Shown: positions 41,253 through 50,068 of the stretch, piece by piece
How positions within the stretch are numbered: the first letter of the stretch is position 1
How the letters are laid out: every line of letters starts with the position of its first letter
Source of the DNA: Kiritimatiellia bacterium
GTDB lineage: Bacteria; Verrucomicrobiota; Kiritimatiellia; RFP12; UBA1067
DNA: 50,179 nucleotides
NCBI GenBank assembly: GCA_017542055.1
Contig: JAFXXW010000004.1
Location: 1-50,179, forward strand
Direction of reading: 5' to 3'
The notes under the pieces: generated by a model
What the model saw: the letters and a program-made list of their open reading frames with translations, nothing else
What the model was told of the DNA's origin: nothing
Database searches by the model: none
Made by a program: the position numbers and the translations under genes

Positions 41253-42465
41253 AATCGAACCCTTTCACTTTGTCGAGCCGCACGGTCACGAAATCGCCCA
41301 CCTCGTCCGAATCGAGATAGACTACGCCGTCCACATCCGGGGCCTGGCTTTCCATTCGCGCCACCCCGGGCGACGTCACGAGCGCCTTGAACTCCTTGCC
41401 CAGCATCCGCTTGCTCTTGACCGACCAAAGCGCCTGCGCCTGGCCCATCACCGCCTTTTCGCGCGCCTCGGCCAGTTTGCGCGAAGGCCGGCCCGACATC
41501 TTGAACCCCTTGGTGCCCTCCTCCGGCGAATAGGCGAAACAGCCCAGATGATCGAACTGCATGCGCCGCAAATCCGACAGCAACATGTTGAAGCGCGCTT
41601 CCGTCTCGCCCGGAAAGCCGGTCAGAATGGTGGTGCGAAGCGTCACCCCCGGAATGCATTCGCGGAGCGCGTCGGCGATGTTCCGCGAAGCCTCGATGGC
41701 GCTCTTGCGACCCATCCGCTCCAACACCTCCGGCACCGTATGCTGCAAGGGCACGTCCACGTATTTGGCGGCATGGCGCGACCTCGCCATCCAGTCGACG
41801 AAGCCGGGCGTGATTTCGCTCGGATAGGAATAAAGGACGCGGATCCAGAAGTCCCCTTCGATTTCGTCCAGCTTCCACAAGAGGTCCTCCAGTCGCGTCC
41901 GGGTTTTGAAGTCGCACCCGTAGAGCATGGGATCCTGCGCGACGATATCGAGTTCCCGGCATCCTGTTTCGATCAAAACGCGCGCCTCGCGCAACACGGA
42001 ATCCATCGGTCGCGACCGGTACTTGCCGCGAATGCCGGGAATGGCGCAATAGGCGCAACGGTGCGCGCAACCTTCCGCGATCTTGAGATAGGCGAACGCC
42101 TTGCCGGTAAAGCGCAAACCCGGCACCTCCGGCTCCTCCCACCTGACCGGCACGCCCTCCCAGCCGTCCACGCCGGGAAACTTGCCTTTCGCCTTGGGAT
42201 AGCGCTTGGGGTAGCAGCCGCAAACTATCACCTTGCCGTAATTGCCGCGCGACTTGAGCTCCAACGCGCGGGTTATTTCCGCCTCGGCCTCTTCGCGGGC
42301 GGACTCGATGAACGCGCAAGTGTTGACCACGCAAACGTCGGCACGATCGGGGTTGCCGCTGAGCTTGAAGCCCGACTTGATCATTCTGCCCGCCCTCAGC
42401 TGCAGATCGACCGCATTCTTGGCACAGCCGAGCGATACCAGAGCCACTGTAGGGGAATCTTTCAT
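41230..42465 (-). CDS. rimO: Ribosomal protein S12 methylthiotransferase
   Basis: Radical SAM methylthiolation of an aspartate in ribosomal protein S12. 411 residues: UPF0004 domain cysteines C14, C50 and C84, radical SAM cysteines C133, C137 and C140 (EGCAHRCAYCAIPGIRGKYRSR), and a C-terminal TRAM domain (about 350-411). DxxxYG region DPMLYGCDF and PLQH fit RimO rather than MiaB. ATGA overlap with folC. Confidence 0.93.
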   Translation of the reverse strand: MKDSPTVALVSLGCAKNAVDLQLRAGRMIKSGFKLSGNPDRADVCVVNTCAFIESAREEAEAEITRALELKSRGNYGKVIVCGCYPKRYPKAKGKFPGVDGWEGVPVRWEEPEVPGLRFTGKAFAYLKIAEGCAHRCAYCAIPGIRGKYRSRPMDSVLREARVLIETGCRELDIVAQDPMLYGCDFKTRTRLEDLLWKLDEIEGDFWIRVLYSYPSEITPGFVDWMARSRHAAKYVDVPLQHTVPEVLERMGRKSAIEASRNIADALRECIPGVTLRTTILTGFPGETEARFNMLLSDLRRMQFDHLGCFAYSPEEGTKGFKMSGRPSRKLAEAREKAVMGQAQALWSVKSKRMLGKEFKALVTSPGVARMESQAPDVDGVVYLDSDEVGDFVTVRLDKVKGFDFEGHTVR

Positions 42466-43607
42466 TTTAGTTTCTCCCATGGATCGTTGCGAATTTCGCC
42501 CCAGGGATAGGCGCCCAGCACCTCCAACGCCTCTCCCGCCAAAAATAGACTGCCGCACACCAGCACCGGACCCGGAATCTCCTCGAGTTTTCCCGTCCGC
42601 CAGGCCTGCGCCTCGAAACCGTGCGCGCGCATTTTCCCCGCCAGTTCTTCCGCCTCGATACTGCGCGGATTGCGCGTTTTCACCGCATACGCCCTAGTCG
42701 CCACCGGACGCAAAATCTCCAGTACCGCATCCACGTTCTTGTCGCCGCACGCCCCGAAAACGAGCGAATATTCCGCTCCCGGCCGATTTTTGTTCAGCCA
42801 CGCCACCAACGCCTCCGCTCCGGGCGGATTGTGCGCGCCGTCCACCAGAAACCGCCCGATCTGCTCCGTCCTCCCGGGCCATACCGCCCCGCCCCAATCG
42901 AAATCTGCCGGCAGCTTGTCCTTAACCCCCAAAAGCTCCAACGCCTTCATCGCCAACGCCCGGTTCTGCTCCACGAAGTCTCCGTCGCACTTTACTTCGA
43001 AGTCCGCCTTGATCGTCTCGCGCACCCGGTCGTCGTTCTCGCCCAAGAGCAGCGCCACGCCCGGTTTGCGAATGCCCGCCTTTTCCCGCGCGATCGCCTC
43101 TACCGTGTCGCCCAGCCAGTCGCAATGGTCGAGTCCTACTTTCGTGATCACGGTCAAAACCGGACTGCACACGTTGGTGGCGTCCAGCCTGCCGCCCAGA
43201 CCTGTCTCCAAAATCGCATAGTCGCACTTGAGCTCGCGGAACACCAAAAACGCCGTTGCCGTCAACGCCTCGAAATAGGTGGCCTCGAGTCCAGTCAAAA
43301 CTTCCTCCACCCGACTGGCCGCGCGCTCCAAGGTTTCGTCGTCCACCATCCGGCCATTGAAGAAAAACCGCTCGTTGACCTTGAGGAGATGGGGCGAGGT
43401 GTACCGGCCGACCGAAAACCTGGCCGACCTCAGCGCATGATCGAGCATCGCGCACGTCTGGCCCTTGCCGTTGGTCCCCGCCACGTGTACCACTTTGCCC
43501 AGCTCGAGCTGGGGATCTCCCAGCCTATGGCAGATTTCCCGGATGGCGTCCAAGCCCGGTTTCATCCCGAAGCGACTACGCGCCAGCAGGCTTTCGAGCG
43601 CCGTCAT
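42462..43607 (-). CDS. folC: Folylpolyglutamate/dihydrofolate synthase
   Basis: Mur-ligase-like enzyme adding glutamate to folates. 381 residues. P-loop GTNGKGQT (44-51), YTSPHLLKVNERFFFNG, ETGLGGRLDATN, VDGAHNPPGAEAL. The ATG at 43607 overlaps the UbiA stop (ATGA); an ATG at 43622 is also in frame but gives an N-terminus beyond the family start MTALE. Confidence 0.94.
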   Translation of the reverse strand: MTALESLLARSRFGMKPGLDAIREICHRLGDPQLELGKVVHVAGTNGKGQTCAMLDHALRSARFSVGRYTSPHLLKVNERFFFNGRMVDDETLERAASRVEEVLTGLEATYFEALTATAFLVFRELKCDYAILETGLGGRLDATNVCSPVLTVITKVGLDHCDWLGDTVEAIAREKAGIRKPGVALLLGENDDRVRETIKADFEVKCDGDFVEQNRALAMKALELLGVKDKLPADFDWGGAVWPGRTEQIGRFLVDGAHNPPGAEALVAWLNKNRPGAEYSLVFGACGDKNVDAVLEILRPVATRAYAVKTRNPRSIEAEELAGKMRAHGFEAQAWRTGKLEEIPGPVLVCGSLFLAGEALEVLGAYPWGEIRNDPWEKLK

Positions 43608-44503
43608 ATCCTCACCACCCATACCGCCAACACGCTAGTTGTCGCATACCCGGCCAATATCGTCCACAGCCACTTGTCGGACAGGAGAATCCGCTCGGGC
43701 CGGTCCGTATCCTGGTTCCGGCGCGACAGCCAGATATACCGGAGAATCCCCAACGCCACGAAAATTCCGGTGACCCACAGCCAGGGAAACGCGCGGCCCA
43801 TCTTGCTGCGCAGCGTGTACGTAAGGTATTCCCCCGCCGACAGCGCCCCCGCCACCCAGATTCCGGCGATCGTCGTTTTGCGATGATACTTCTTGAGCAC
43901 CGGCCTGCTCGAAGTGGCCATGTCGAGTTCGCACTTGCGTTTGCAGAGCGCGAGAAAGAGCGACAGCGTGAACGTGCACACCAAGAGCCAAGGCGAAATA
44001 TACGCGGTGATGACTGCCGCGCCGGCAACCGCGCGCAATACGAATCCGGCCGAAAGCGTGATCGCGTCCACGTACGGCACGCGCTTCAGAAATCCGGTGT
44101 AAAGGCACTGCATCACCGTATAGGCCAGCACGGTAGCGAACGCCAAAGTCCGCCCCGGCGCGATGATGACCACCAATGCGGGATACGCAAATCCGGTCGC
44201 GAAGAGCACCAACGCCACCCGGATCGCCACTATCCTGTCCACCAGCCCCGCCGCCACCGGACGATGGCGCTTGACGGGATGGCGCCGGTCCTCCTCGTAG
44301 TCGGAAACGTCGTTGAGCAGATAAAAGGCCGACGAGACGAGACTGAACGCCCCCGCCATGCCGAACGCCAGCAAAAACGACTCCCACCCGCGCACGATAT
44401 CGCGTTGGGACGCGTCCGCCACCGAAAAGAACCACGCCAGCATCACCACGCCGTTCTTGGTCCACTGGTCCACCCGGAGCGCCCGGCACCAGAGTCTCGT
44501 CAC
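43604..44503 (-). CDS. UbiA prenyltransferase, decaprenyl-phosphate phosphoribosyltransferase-like
   Basis: About 299 residues with eight or nine membrane segments. RALRVDQWTKNGVV at the N-terminus and NDVSDYEEDRRHPVKRHRP (the metal-binding NDxxDxxxD motif) match the branch that transfers phosphoribose to decaprenyl phosphate more than quinone prenyltransferases. The second aspartate motif YVDAITLSAGFVLR follows. GTG at 44503 overlaps the upstream stop (GTGA), the usual junction here; an ATG at 44566 would overlap by 67 bases. Product possibly a polyprenyl-phosphate pentose for envelope glycans. Confidence 0.8.
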   Translation of the reverse strand: MTRLWCRALRVDQWTKNGVVMLAWFFSVADASQRDIVRGWESFLLAFGMAGAFSLVSSAFYLLNDVSDYEEDRRHPVKRHRPVAAGLVDRIVAIRVALVLFATGFAYPALVVIIAPGRTLAFATVLAYTVMQCLYTGFLKRVPYVDAITLSAGFVLRAVAGAAVITAYISPWLLVCTFTLSLFLALCKRKCELDMATSSRPVLKKYHRKTTIAGIWVAGALSAGEYLTYTLRSKMGRAFPWLWVTGIFVALGILRYIWLSRRNQDTDRPERILLSDKWLWTILAGYATTSVLAVWVVRI

Positions 44504-45588
44504 TTTGCGTACGTACGCCACCTGATTATTCCCCACAAGAGCGAATGGTCGGCATAGACCGGACAAGTGTCGAATTCGTAAAACGTCCAGAATTTGGCCC
44601 AGTTGCGATCGATCTGCGGCACCCAGCGAATCGGCATCAGCGCCAACACTCCGCCATGCTCGGTGTCATACCCCGTCTTTTCGCGTTCGTAAAGCGGCCA
44701 AATGCGCAGATAGGAGTCGTCCTTGGTTCCCGCCCACACCGGAAAAACGCGCGTTTCCGTATCGTAAAGCTCCACCAGCTTGTAGCCGAAACGCGTCGTG
44801 TGCGCGTCCACCTCGCCGTCCAGATAGCGCTTTTCGTCCACGCTTTCCCAGAGCGGAAAGATGCTGGTGCGGTCCCGCTGGCGTCCGCGTTCCCACTCGA
44901 TGAACGGCCAAGGCAGCCGCCAACGCTGCACCTCCGGCGTCTCCGTGTAGCTGAAGAAAGGCGGCACCACCATCGTCTGGCGTTCGCGCGCACGGTCTAC
45001 GCTGCCGTAGAGCGGCCACACCCACCAGCTGCTGCCCTCCCCCGACGTGTCGCGATCCTCGCGATAGTCGGCCCAGGTCACGAACGGCCACAGCGCATAG
45101 CGATGATCGCTCTCGCGCTTGTGCCCCACGCCGCAAATCGGCCACACGCCCCAGCTGCCGTCGTCGCGCCAATGGAAGAAAGGAAAGAGCACCACGTTGG
45201 ACGTCATCCACCTGTCTTCGGACGGACGCGGCATCCGGTAGCGCATCCACACCGGCCACAGCACGAAATCCCAATCGTACACGAGCATGATGTGCGGATG
45301 GTGGCCGTAAATGGGGAAAAGCCCCCAATACTTCTCGCCCTCGCGCGTCTCGCCGTCGAACCAGAACGGCATCACCTCGAACTGGCGATCGTAGCCGGTG
45401 TCCTGGTTGTGGATCAGGAGTAGCGCGCGCCACCACGTCTCGTGCTTGGTGAAGAGCGGCCAGACGATATCGGTAGTGTCGCCCTCGTGCGCGTAGAACG
45501 GACGCACGGCGTAATAGTCGTCCTTCGGGCGCTGCTCGTAGAACGGCCCCACCTGAAACGACACCGCCAATATGAGACTAGCGAGCAT
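44500..45588 (-). CDS. WPLF-repeat protein, uncharacterised
   Basis: 362 residues, very rich in Trp, Tyr, Phe, Pro and charged residues. After a probable N-terminal signal or anchor (MLASLILAVSF) there are repeated short blocks such as IVWPLF, LFPIYGHH, LWPVW, LFPFFHW, VWPICG, LWPFVTW, VWPLYG, FPLWES and IWPLYERE, spaced about 25-45 residues. The pattern suggests a beta-rich repeat structure, perhaps a surface or periplasmic barrel or propeller. I do not recognise a function. It overlaps the DUF2723/TPR gene by 11 bases and precedes UbiA. Confidence 0.7.
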   Translation of the reverse strand: MLASLILAVSFQVGPFYEQRPKDDYYAVRPFYAHEGDTTDIVWPLFTKHETWWRALLLIHNQDTGYDRQFEVMPFWFDGETREGEKYWGLFPIYGHHPHIMLVYDWDFVLWPVWMRYRMPRPSEDRWMTSNVVLFPFFHWRDDGSWGVWPICGVGHKRESDHRYALWPFVTWADYREDRDTSGEGSSWWVWPLYGSVDRARERQTMVVPPFFSYTETPEVQRWRLPWPFIEWERGRQRDRTSIFPLWESVDEKRYLDGEVDAHTTRFGYKLVELYDTETRVFPVWAGTKDDSYLRIWPLYEREKTGYDTEHGGVLALMPIRWVPQIDRNWAKFWTFYEFDTCPVYADHSLLWGIIRWRTYAK

Positions 45589-48500
45589 TCCGCTTCAAAT
45601 CCTCGTATTCGCCCAGTTCGTAGTCGCTCAACTCCGACTTGCGCGCATCCACCTTGCGCAGCGTGAGACGTCCGGCCTGCTTGTTGCCGCCCAGAATCTG
45701 CACCCGCGCCAGCGAAATCAGCATGCGCACGTCTTCTTCCTTGCCGTCCACCTTCGACAGATCGCACGCCTTCTGGACGTTGGCCTCGGCCTCCTTGAGG
45801 TCGCCGCCCTTGTCCATCAGCACCGCGCCCAAAGTCTCGTACGCCACGTACAGCCTCGGTTCCGTCTGGATGGCCTTGCGCGCATACCGCTCCGCCTCGT
45901 CGTAGCGTTTCTGGCGGCGCAGCGTCTCCGCGAGATCGTTCATCGCCAGCACCACCGGACGTTCATGGTCGGTCGCGCGCTTGAGATAGAGTTCGGCCTG
46001 CAGATATTCGGTCTTGCGCAGCGCGAGCGCCCCCATCACGTAGTTGGCCAAGGGGCTCTTGCGGTCGCGCGACAGGATTTCGCGGGCGTGCCGTTCGGCC
46101 GATTCCGCATCGTCCAGGCTGATATCGAGTCCCAGCACCAGATCCTGCGTGGCCTGGATGTCGGGCCGCGCCTTGCCCGCCACCACAAACGCATCGCGCG
46201 CTTCCCTGCGCTTCTCCGCGCCCTTGCGCATCAACAGGAACGCCCGGGTGGTCTGCACGTAATAATCGTTGACGTTCGTCGTGTTCTTCTCCATCTGCGG
46301 CAGAATGGTGTCTTCCAGCTCCCGATCGAACGCGAGCTTGAGCTTGGCGTCCTTCTCCGCGTCGCTCTGCTGCATCGTCACCGCCGCCATCAGCGACCAA
46401 GCCCGCAAATCGGAACTGTCGCTGTCGGTGAGGCCGCGCAGTATCTCCTTCGACTCCGCCAGTTCCCCGCGCATCAAATGCACCATCGCGAGCTCGATCT
46501 GCCATTCCCGGCCGTGTCCGCCCAATTCCGTTGCCTTCTCCAGATACTTAAGCGCCCCTTCGCTGTCGCCTTCGACCAAAGAGAGCCGCATCATGCCTAT
46601 CAAAGCGTCGTGGTCGTATTCGTCCTTTTCGAGCACGTATTCGTACACTTTGCGACTCTTGGCGCGCTCGTCCTCGCTGGCGTACAGCGACGCCATCATG
46701 TTGAGCAGCACCGTCTTGCGATCCGTCGGCACGAAATCGATCGCGCGCCGGATCTGGCTTAGCGCCTCGCCGGGCCTGCCGCTCCTCGCCCAGGTGAAGC
46801 CGAGGCGAATGAAAATCTCGGGACTGCGGATGTAGCCGTAGTAGTTGGCGAGCGACCACAACCGGTAGCGCCGGGCGCTGTCTTCCACCACGATCTTGAG
46901 CTTGCGTTCGTACTCCGGCTGGTTCTTGACCGCCTGCGGAATCTTCTGCCGCGCCATTTCGAAGAGATTGAAGAGCGCGCAGATATTGTCGCAGTCGATC
47001 CGCTCCAGCACTCCGGTGTAGACTTCGAACGCCGCGTCGGGATTGCCCTTGTCCTGTAGCCACACTCCGCGATCGTTCGCCACGAAGCCCAAATGGCGCC
47101 GCATTTCCAGCCGCAACCGGTCTACGGGATTTTTCACCTTGCGGATCGCCATGCTGCCCCAGCCCGACTTGACCGGCACCGCCTCCAGCATCCGTTCGCG
47201 CGCCTCGACGATTTCCGCTTCGTCTCGCGCTTTGGCGCCAAGCGTGAAGAAACAAACTTCCGGCACGGGCGTCTTTTCGGCCGCGTACCACAAGTCGGGC
47301 GCGCCCCAGATGGCCGTTTTGGCGGCTTCGGCGGGATCGGCCGCAAACCAGTCCTGGACAAACGGCAGCACGCCGAGGTCCAGCGACATCGCAATCTCTT
47401 CGCACTTCTCGCCGCCCAGCTTTTCGGTCCGCACCATTTCCTGCAGGCGCGCGAGATAGTCCTTGTCGAGATCGCGATTGAGCGCGATGAGCCGGATTTC
47501 GCCTTCCTTGCCGGTCTTGCGGAGCGTAAGTTTGAGATGGTGGTCGAGAGAGCCATCCGTCACCAGCCAACGCTTGTCGCCCATTTCGCGCACGATTTCC
47601 TCGGCCAGGCGATCGGCAAAGCTGCCCCGGTCCCCATCGAAGGTAAAGAGATTGAAGCCAAGCGTAAACACGTAGACGCCGGCCAGCACGCTACCCGTCA
47701 CGATGCCGAAAATCCGCCCTTTGAGCGCCACCGGCTTGTCGTCGCGCGACTCGTTGATGCGCACTCTCGCCCGGGTGAGGACGTACCAGTACGCCGCCAG
47801 ATAGCCGCTCGTGAACGCGGCAAAGGCGCTGGCCGCCACCGGGAGCACCCCCGCGTCGTACATGAGGCTCCCCGCGCTCGCCGGAGTGGCGATAGCCAGA
47901 ATCGACGCCACGCTCATGCCGATATGGAAAATCCACTGCATCCACCCCGGCTCGTTGTTGAACGCCACGTTGCACGACAAGAGCGACACGAGGAACGGCA
48001 CGGTGGAAATGAACAGCACGCTGATCCAGATCCAGACGGGACCGGCCATCCAGCTCCGGGCGCCCTTGGCCAAAAAGTCCAACGTCCCCGGCACGCTGCC
48101 GGAATTGGCCGCCGTGACGAAAAACGCCACCAGCCCCACCAAAAGGAACGTGGCCATTTCCCAGCCGGCCTTCTGGCGATGCTTGGGATGCTTGAACCAG
48201 ATGGCTCCGGCCACCACCGGCACCATGACGAGGAAGAGGAACGAATCGGCCATTCCCGCGCCCCACATGACGGCGAAGACCAGCCAGGCCGCCAGTTTGA
48301 GCCAGGTGCCGCGCGGCCGCCACCCCAATACCAGCAGCGACGCCATCATCCAGCACGCCTGGAAGAGCCGGGGCTCGGCGTGCGTGGCGGCGTGGCGAAC
48401 GGCCGGAGTGAGCATGAACACCAAGGACGCGGTGACGCCCGCGAGCCGGCTCGCGGTTCCGCGGAAGTTGGACACGTTCTCGCCGTTCATCTGCCCGCGC

Positions 48501-48760
48501 AGGAACCGCACGGACAAGAGATACATCATCGCCACCGACAATACTCCGCACAGCGGCGCGATCGCGTTGCCGCCCCCCAGCATCCGCGCGAACGCCGACA
48601 TCAGGGGATAGGGAGTGCAGGTAACGGTTTCCAGCCCCTGCCAAATGCAGAGCAGCCGGGCGCTTTCGCCGGGGAAAGCAAAGTCCGCGCACGATACGCC
48701 GTAGAGGACTAGCGCCGCCAGCGCCAGGCCGGCGACGATGATGTAATCTAGCTTTTTCAC
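45578..48760 (-). CDS. DUF2723-like membrane glycosyltransferase fused to TPR repeats
   Basis: 1060 residues. The N-terminal third (about 1-380) has roughly ten membrane helices and, between the first two, PGESARLLCIWQGLETVTCTPYPL, which is like the DUF2723 (protein O-mannosyltransferase-related) start. The rest is soluble and contains many helical TPR-type repeats from about residue 570 to 1040. Expected in the inner membrane with the TPR part in one compartment. Substrate unknown; a polyprenyl-phosphate sugar donor is plausible given the UbiA gene downstream. Start GTG overlaps the metY-like stop (GTGA). Confidence 0.75.
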   Translation of the reverse strand: MKKLDYIIVAGLALAALVLYGVSCADFAFPGESARLLCIWQGLETVTCTPYPLMSAFARMLGGGNAIAPLCGVLSVAMMYLLSVRFLRGQMNGENVSNFRGTASRLAGVTASLVFMLTPAVRHAATHAEPRLFQACWMMASLLVLGWRPRGTWLKLAAWLVFAVMWGAGMADSFLFLVMVPVVAGAIWFKHPKHRQKAGWEMATFLLVGLVAFFVTAANSGSVPGTLDFLAKGARSWMAGPVWIWISVLFISTVPFLVSLLSCNVAFNNEPGWMQWIFHIGMSVASILAIATPASAGSLMYDAGVLPVAASAFAAFTSGYLAAYWYVLTRARVRINESRDDKPVALKGRIFGIVTGSVLAGVYVFTLGFNLFTFDGDRGSFADRLAEEIVREMGDKRWLVTDGSLDHHLKLTLRKTGKEGEIRLIALNRDLDKDYLARLQEMVRTEKLGGEKCEEIAMSLDLGVLPFVQDWFAADPAEAAKTAIWGAPDLWYAAEKTPVPEVCFFTLGAKARDEAEIVEARERMLEAVPVKSGWGSMAIRKVKNPVDRLRLEMRRHLGFVANDRGVWLQDKGNPDAAFEVYTGVLERIDCDNICALFNLFEMARQKIPQAVKNQPEYERKLKIVVEDSARRYRLWSLANYYGYIRSPEIFIRLGFTWARSGRPGEALSQIRRAIDFVPTDRKTVLLNMMASLYASEDERAKSRKVYEYVLEKDEYDHDALIGMMRLSLVEGDSEGALKYLEKATELGGHGREWQIELAMVHLMRGELAESKEILRGLTDSDSSDLRAWSLMAAVTMQQSDAEKDAKLKLAFDRELEDTILPQMEKNTTNVNDYYVQTTRAFLLMRKGAEKRREARDAFVVAGKARPDIQATQDLVLGLDISLDDAESAERHAREILSRDRKSPLANYVMGALALRKTEYLQAELYLKRATDHERPVVLAMNDLAETLRRQKRYDEAERYARKAIQTEPRLYVAYETLGAVLMDKGGDLKEAEANVQKACDLSKVDGKEEDVRMLISLARVQILGGNKQAGRLTLRKVDARKSELSDYELGEYEDLKRNAR

Positions 48761-50031
48761 ACTTTTTCCAATGCCTGTTTGAGGTCAGCGATGATGTCTT
48801 CGGGGTCTTCCAACCCGATCGAAAGGCGAATCAGGTCCGGCGGAATGCCTGCCGCCTTGAGCTGCTCGTCGGTGAGCTGGCGATGCGTGTGGCTCGCCGG
48901 ATGCAGCACGCACGTCCACGCGTCGGCCACGTGGGTGACGATGCCGATGAGCTTGAGCGCGTCCATGAACTCGATGGACTTCTCCCGTCCGCCCTTGATG
49001 CCGAACGTCATCACGCCGCAAGGCGAATTGCCGTCGAACTGCTTCTTGAGGAGCGCATGGTACTTGCTGTCGGGCAGCCCCGCGAAGTTCACCCACGCCA
49101 CCTTCTTCTGCCGCTTGAGCCACTTGGCGATCTTGAGCGCGCTTTCGGCGTGGCGACGGATCCTAAGGTGGAGCGACTCCAACCCCAGGTTGACGAGGAA
49201 CGCGTTGAACGGCGAGGGAATGGATCCAAAGTCGCGCATCAGGTGCGCCGTGCACTTGACGATGTACGCCATCTTGCCGAACGCCTTGGTGTAGCTGAGT
49301 CCGTGATAGCTCTCGTCCGGTTCCACGAGGCCCGGGAACTTGTCGGCGTGCGCCTCCCAGTCGAAGTTGCCGCTATCCACCACGCAGCCGCCCACCTGGC
49401 TCGAGTGTCCGTCGATGTACTTGGTGGTGGCGTGCACCACGATGTCCGCGCCGTGTTCGAACGGCCGGCAGAGAATCGGAGTGGGAAACGTGTTGTCCAC
49501 GATCAAGGGCACGCCGTTCTTGTGCGCGATCTTGGCGAACTTCGCGATGTCCAGCACGCACCCGGACGGATTGCTCACCGTCTCGCCGAACACCGCCTTG
49601 GTGTTGGGCCTGAACGCCTTCTGGATCGTCTTCGCGTCGGCGTCGGGGTCCACGAAAGTGACGTCGATGCCCAGCTTGCGCAGACTCACGTTGAAGAGAT
49701 TGAAGGTGCCCCCGTAGATCTGCGCCGAACTCACCACGTGGTCGCCCGCGTTGCACAGGTTGAGCAGCGAGAACGTGCTCGCCGCCTGGCCCGAACTCGT
49801 GAGAATGGCCGCCACGCCCCCTTCCAAAGCCGCGATCTTCTTGGCCACCGCATCGTTGGTGGGATTGGCCAAACGGGTGTAGAAATAACCCGACGCCTTG
49901 AGGTCGAACAGGTCGGCCATGTGCTGCGTCGTGTCGTACTTGAACGTCGTGGTCTGGACAATCGGAACCTGGCGCGGTTCCCCGCACTTCGGCTGCCAGC
50001 CACCCTGCACGCATAGAGTATCTATTTTCAT
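48757..50031 (-). CDS. O-acetylhomoserine sulfhydrylase-family enzyme, second copy
   Basis: 424 residues, PLP lysine K204 in ATTKYIDGHSSQVGG, with SSAQIYGGTF, NPTNDAVAKKIAALEGG and HVADAWTCVLHPASHTHRQL. Same family as the metY at 33385-34677 but clearly diverged across its length. The likely reaction is homocysteine or related gamma-replacement synthesis. First gene of the eleven-gene unit; the ATG lies about 2 bases from the predicted transcription start with no Shine-Dalgarno site. Confidence 0.88.
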   Translation of the reverse strand: MKIDTLCVQGGWQPKCGEPRQVPIVQTTTFKYDTTQHMADLFDLKASGYFYTRLANPTNDAVAKKIAALEGGVAAILTSSGQAASTFSLLNLCNAGDHVVSSAQIYGGTFNLFNVSLRKLGIDVTFVDPDADAKTIQKAFRPNTKAVFGETVSNPSGCVLDIAKFAKIAHKNGVPLIVDNTFPTPILCRPFEHGADIVVHATTKYIDGHSSQVGGCVVDSGNFDWEAHADKFPGLVEPDESYHGLSYTKAFGKMAYIVKCTAHLMRDFGSIPSPFNAFLVNLGLESLHLRIRRHAESALKIAKWLKRQKKVAWVNFAGLPDSKYHALLKKQFDGNSPCGVMTFGIKGGREKSIEFMDALKLIGIVTHVADAWTCVLHPASHTHRQLTDEQLKAAGIPPDLIRLSIGLEDPEDIIADLKQALEKV

Positions 50032-50039
50032 ATCATGAT

Positions 50040-50068
50040 ATTATATCATATTCCGCCCCGAAAATCAA
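50040..50068 (-). promoter_or_regulatory. Promoter of the eleven-gene metY2-to-ABC unit
   Basis: Minus strand: TTGATT (50068-50063), 17-base spacer with CGGGGCGGAATA, TG one base before TATAAT (50045-50040). Predicted start near 50033, 2 bases before the ATG at 50031. Its spacer is almost identical to the one at 31248-31276. Confidence 0.82.
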
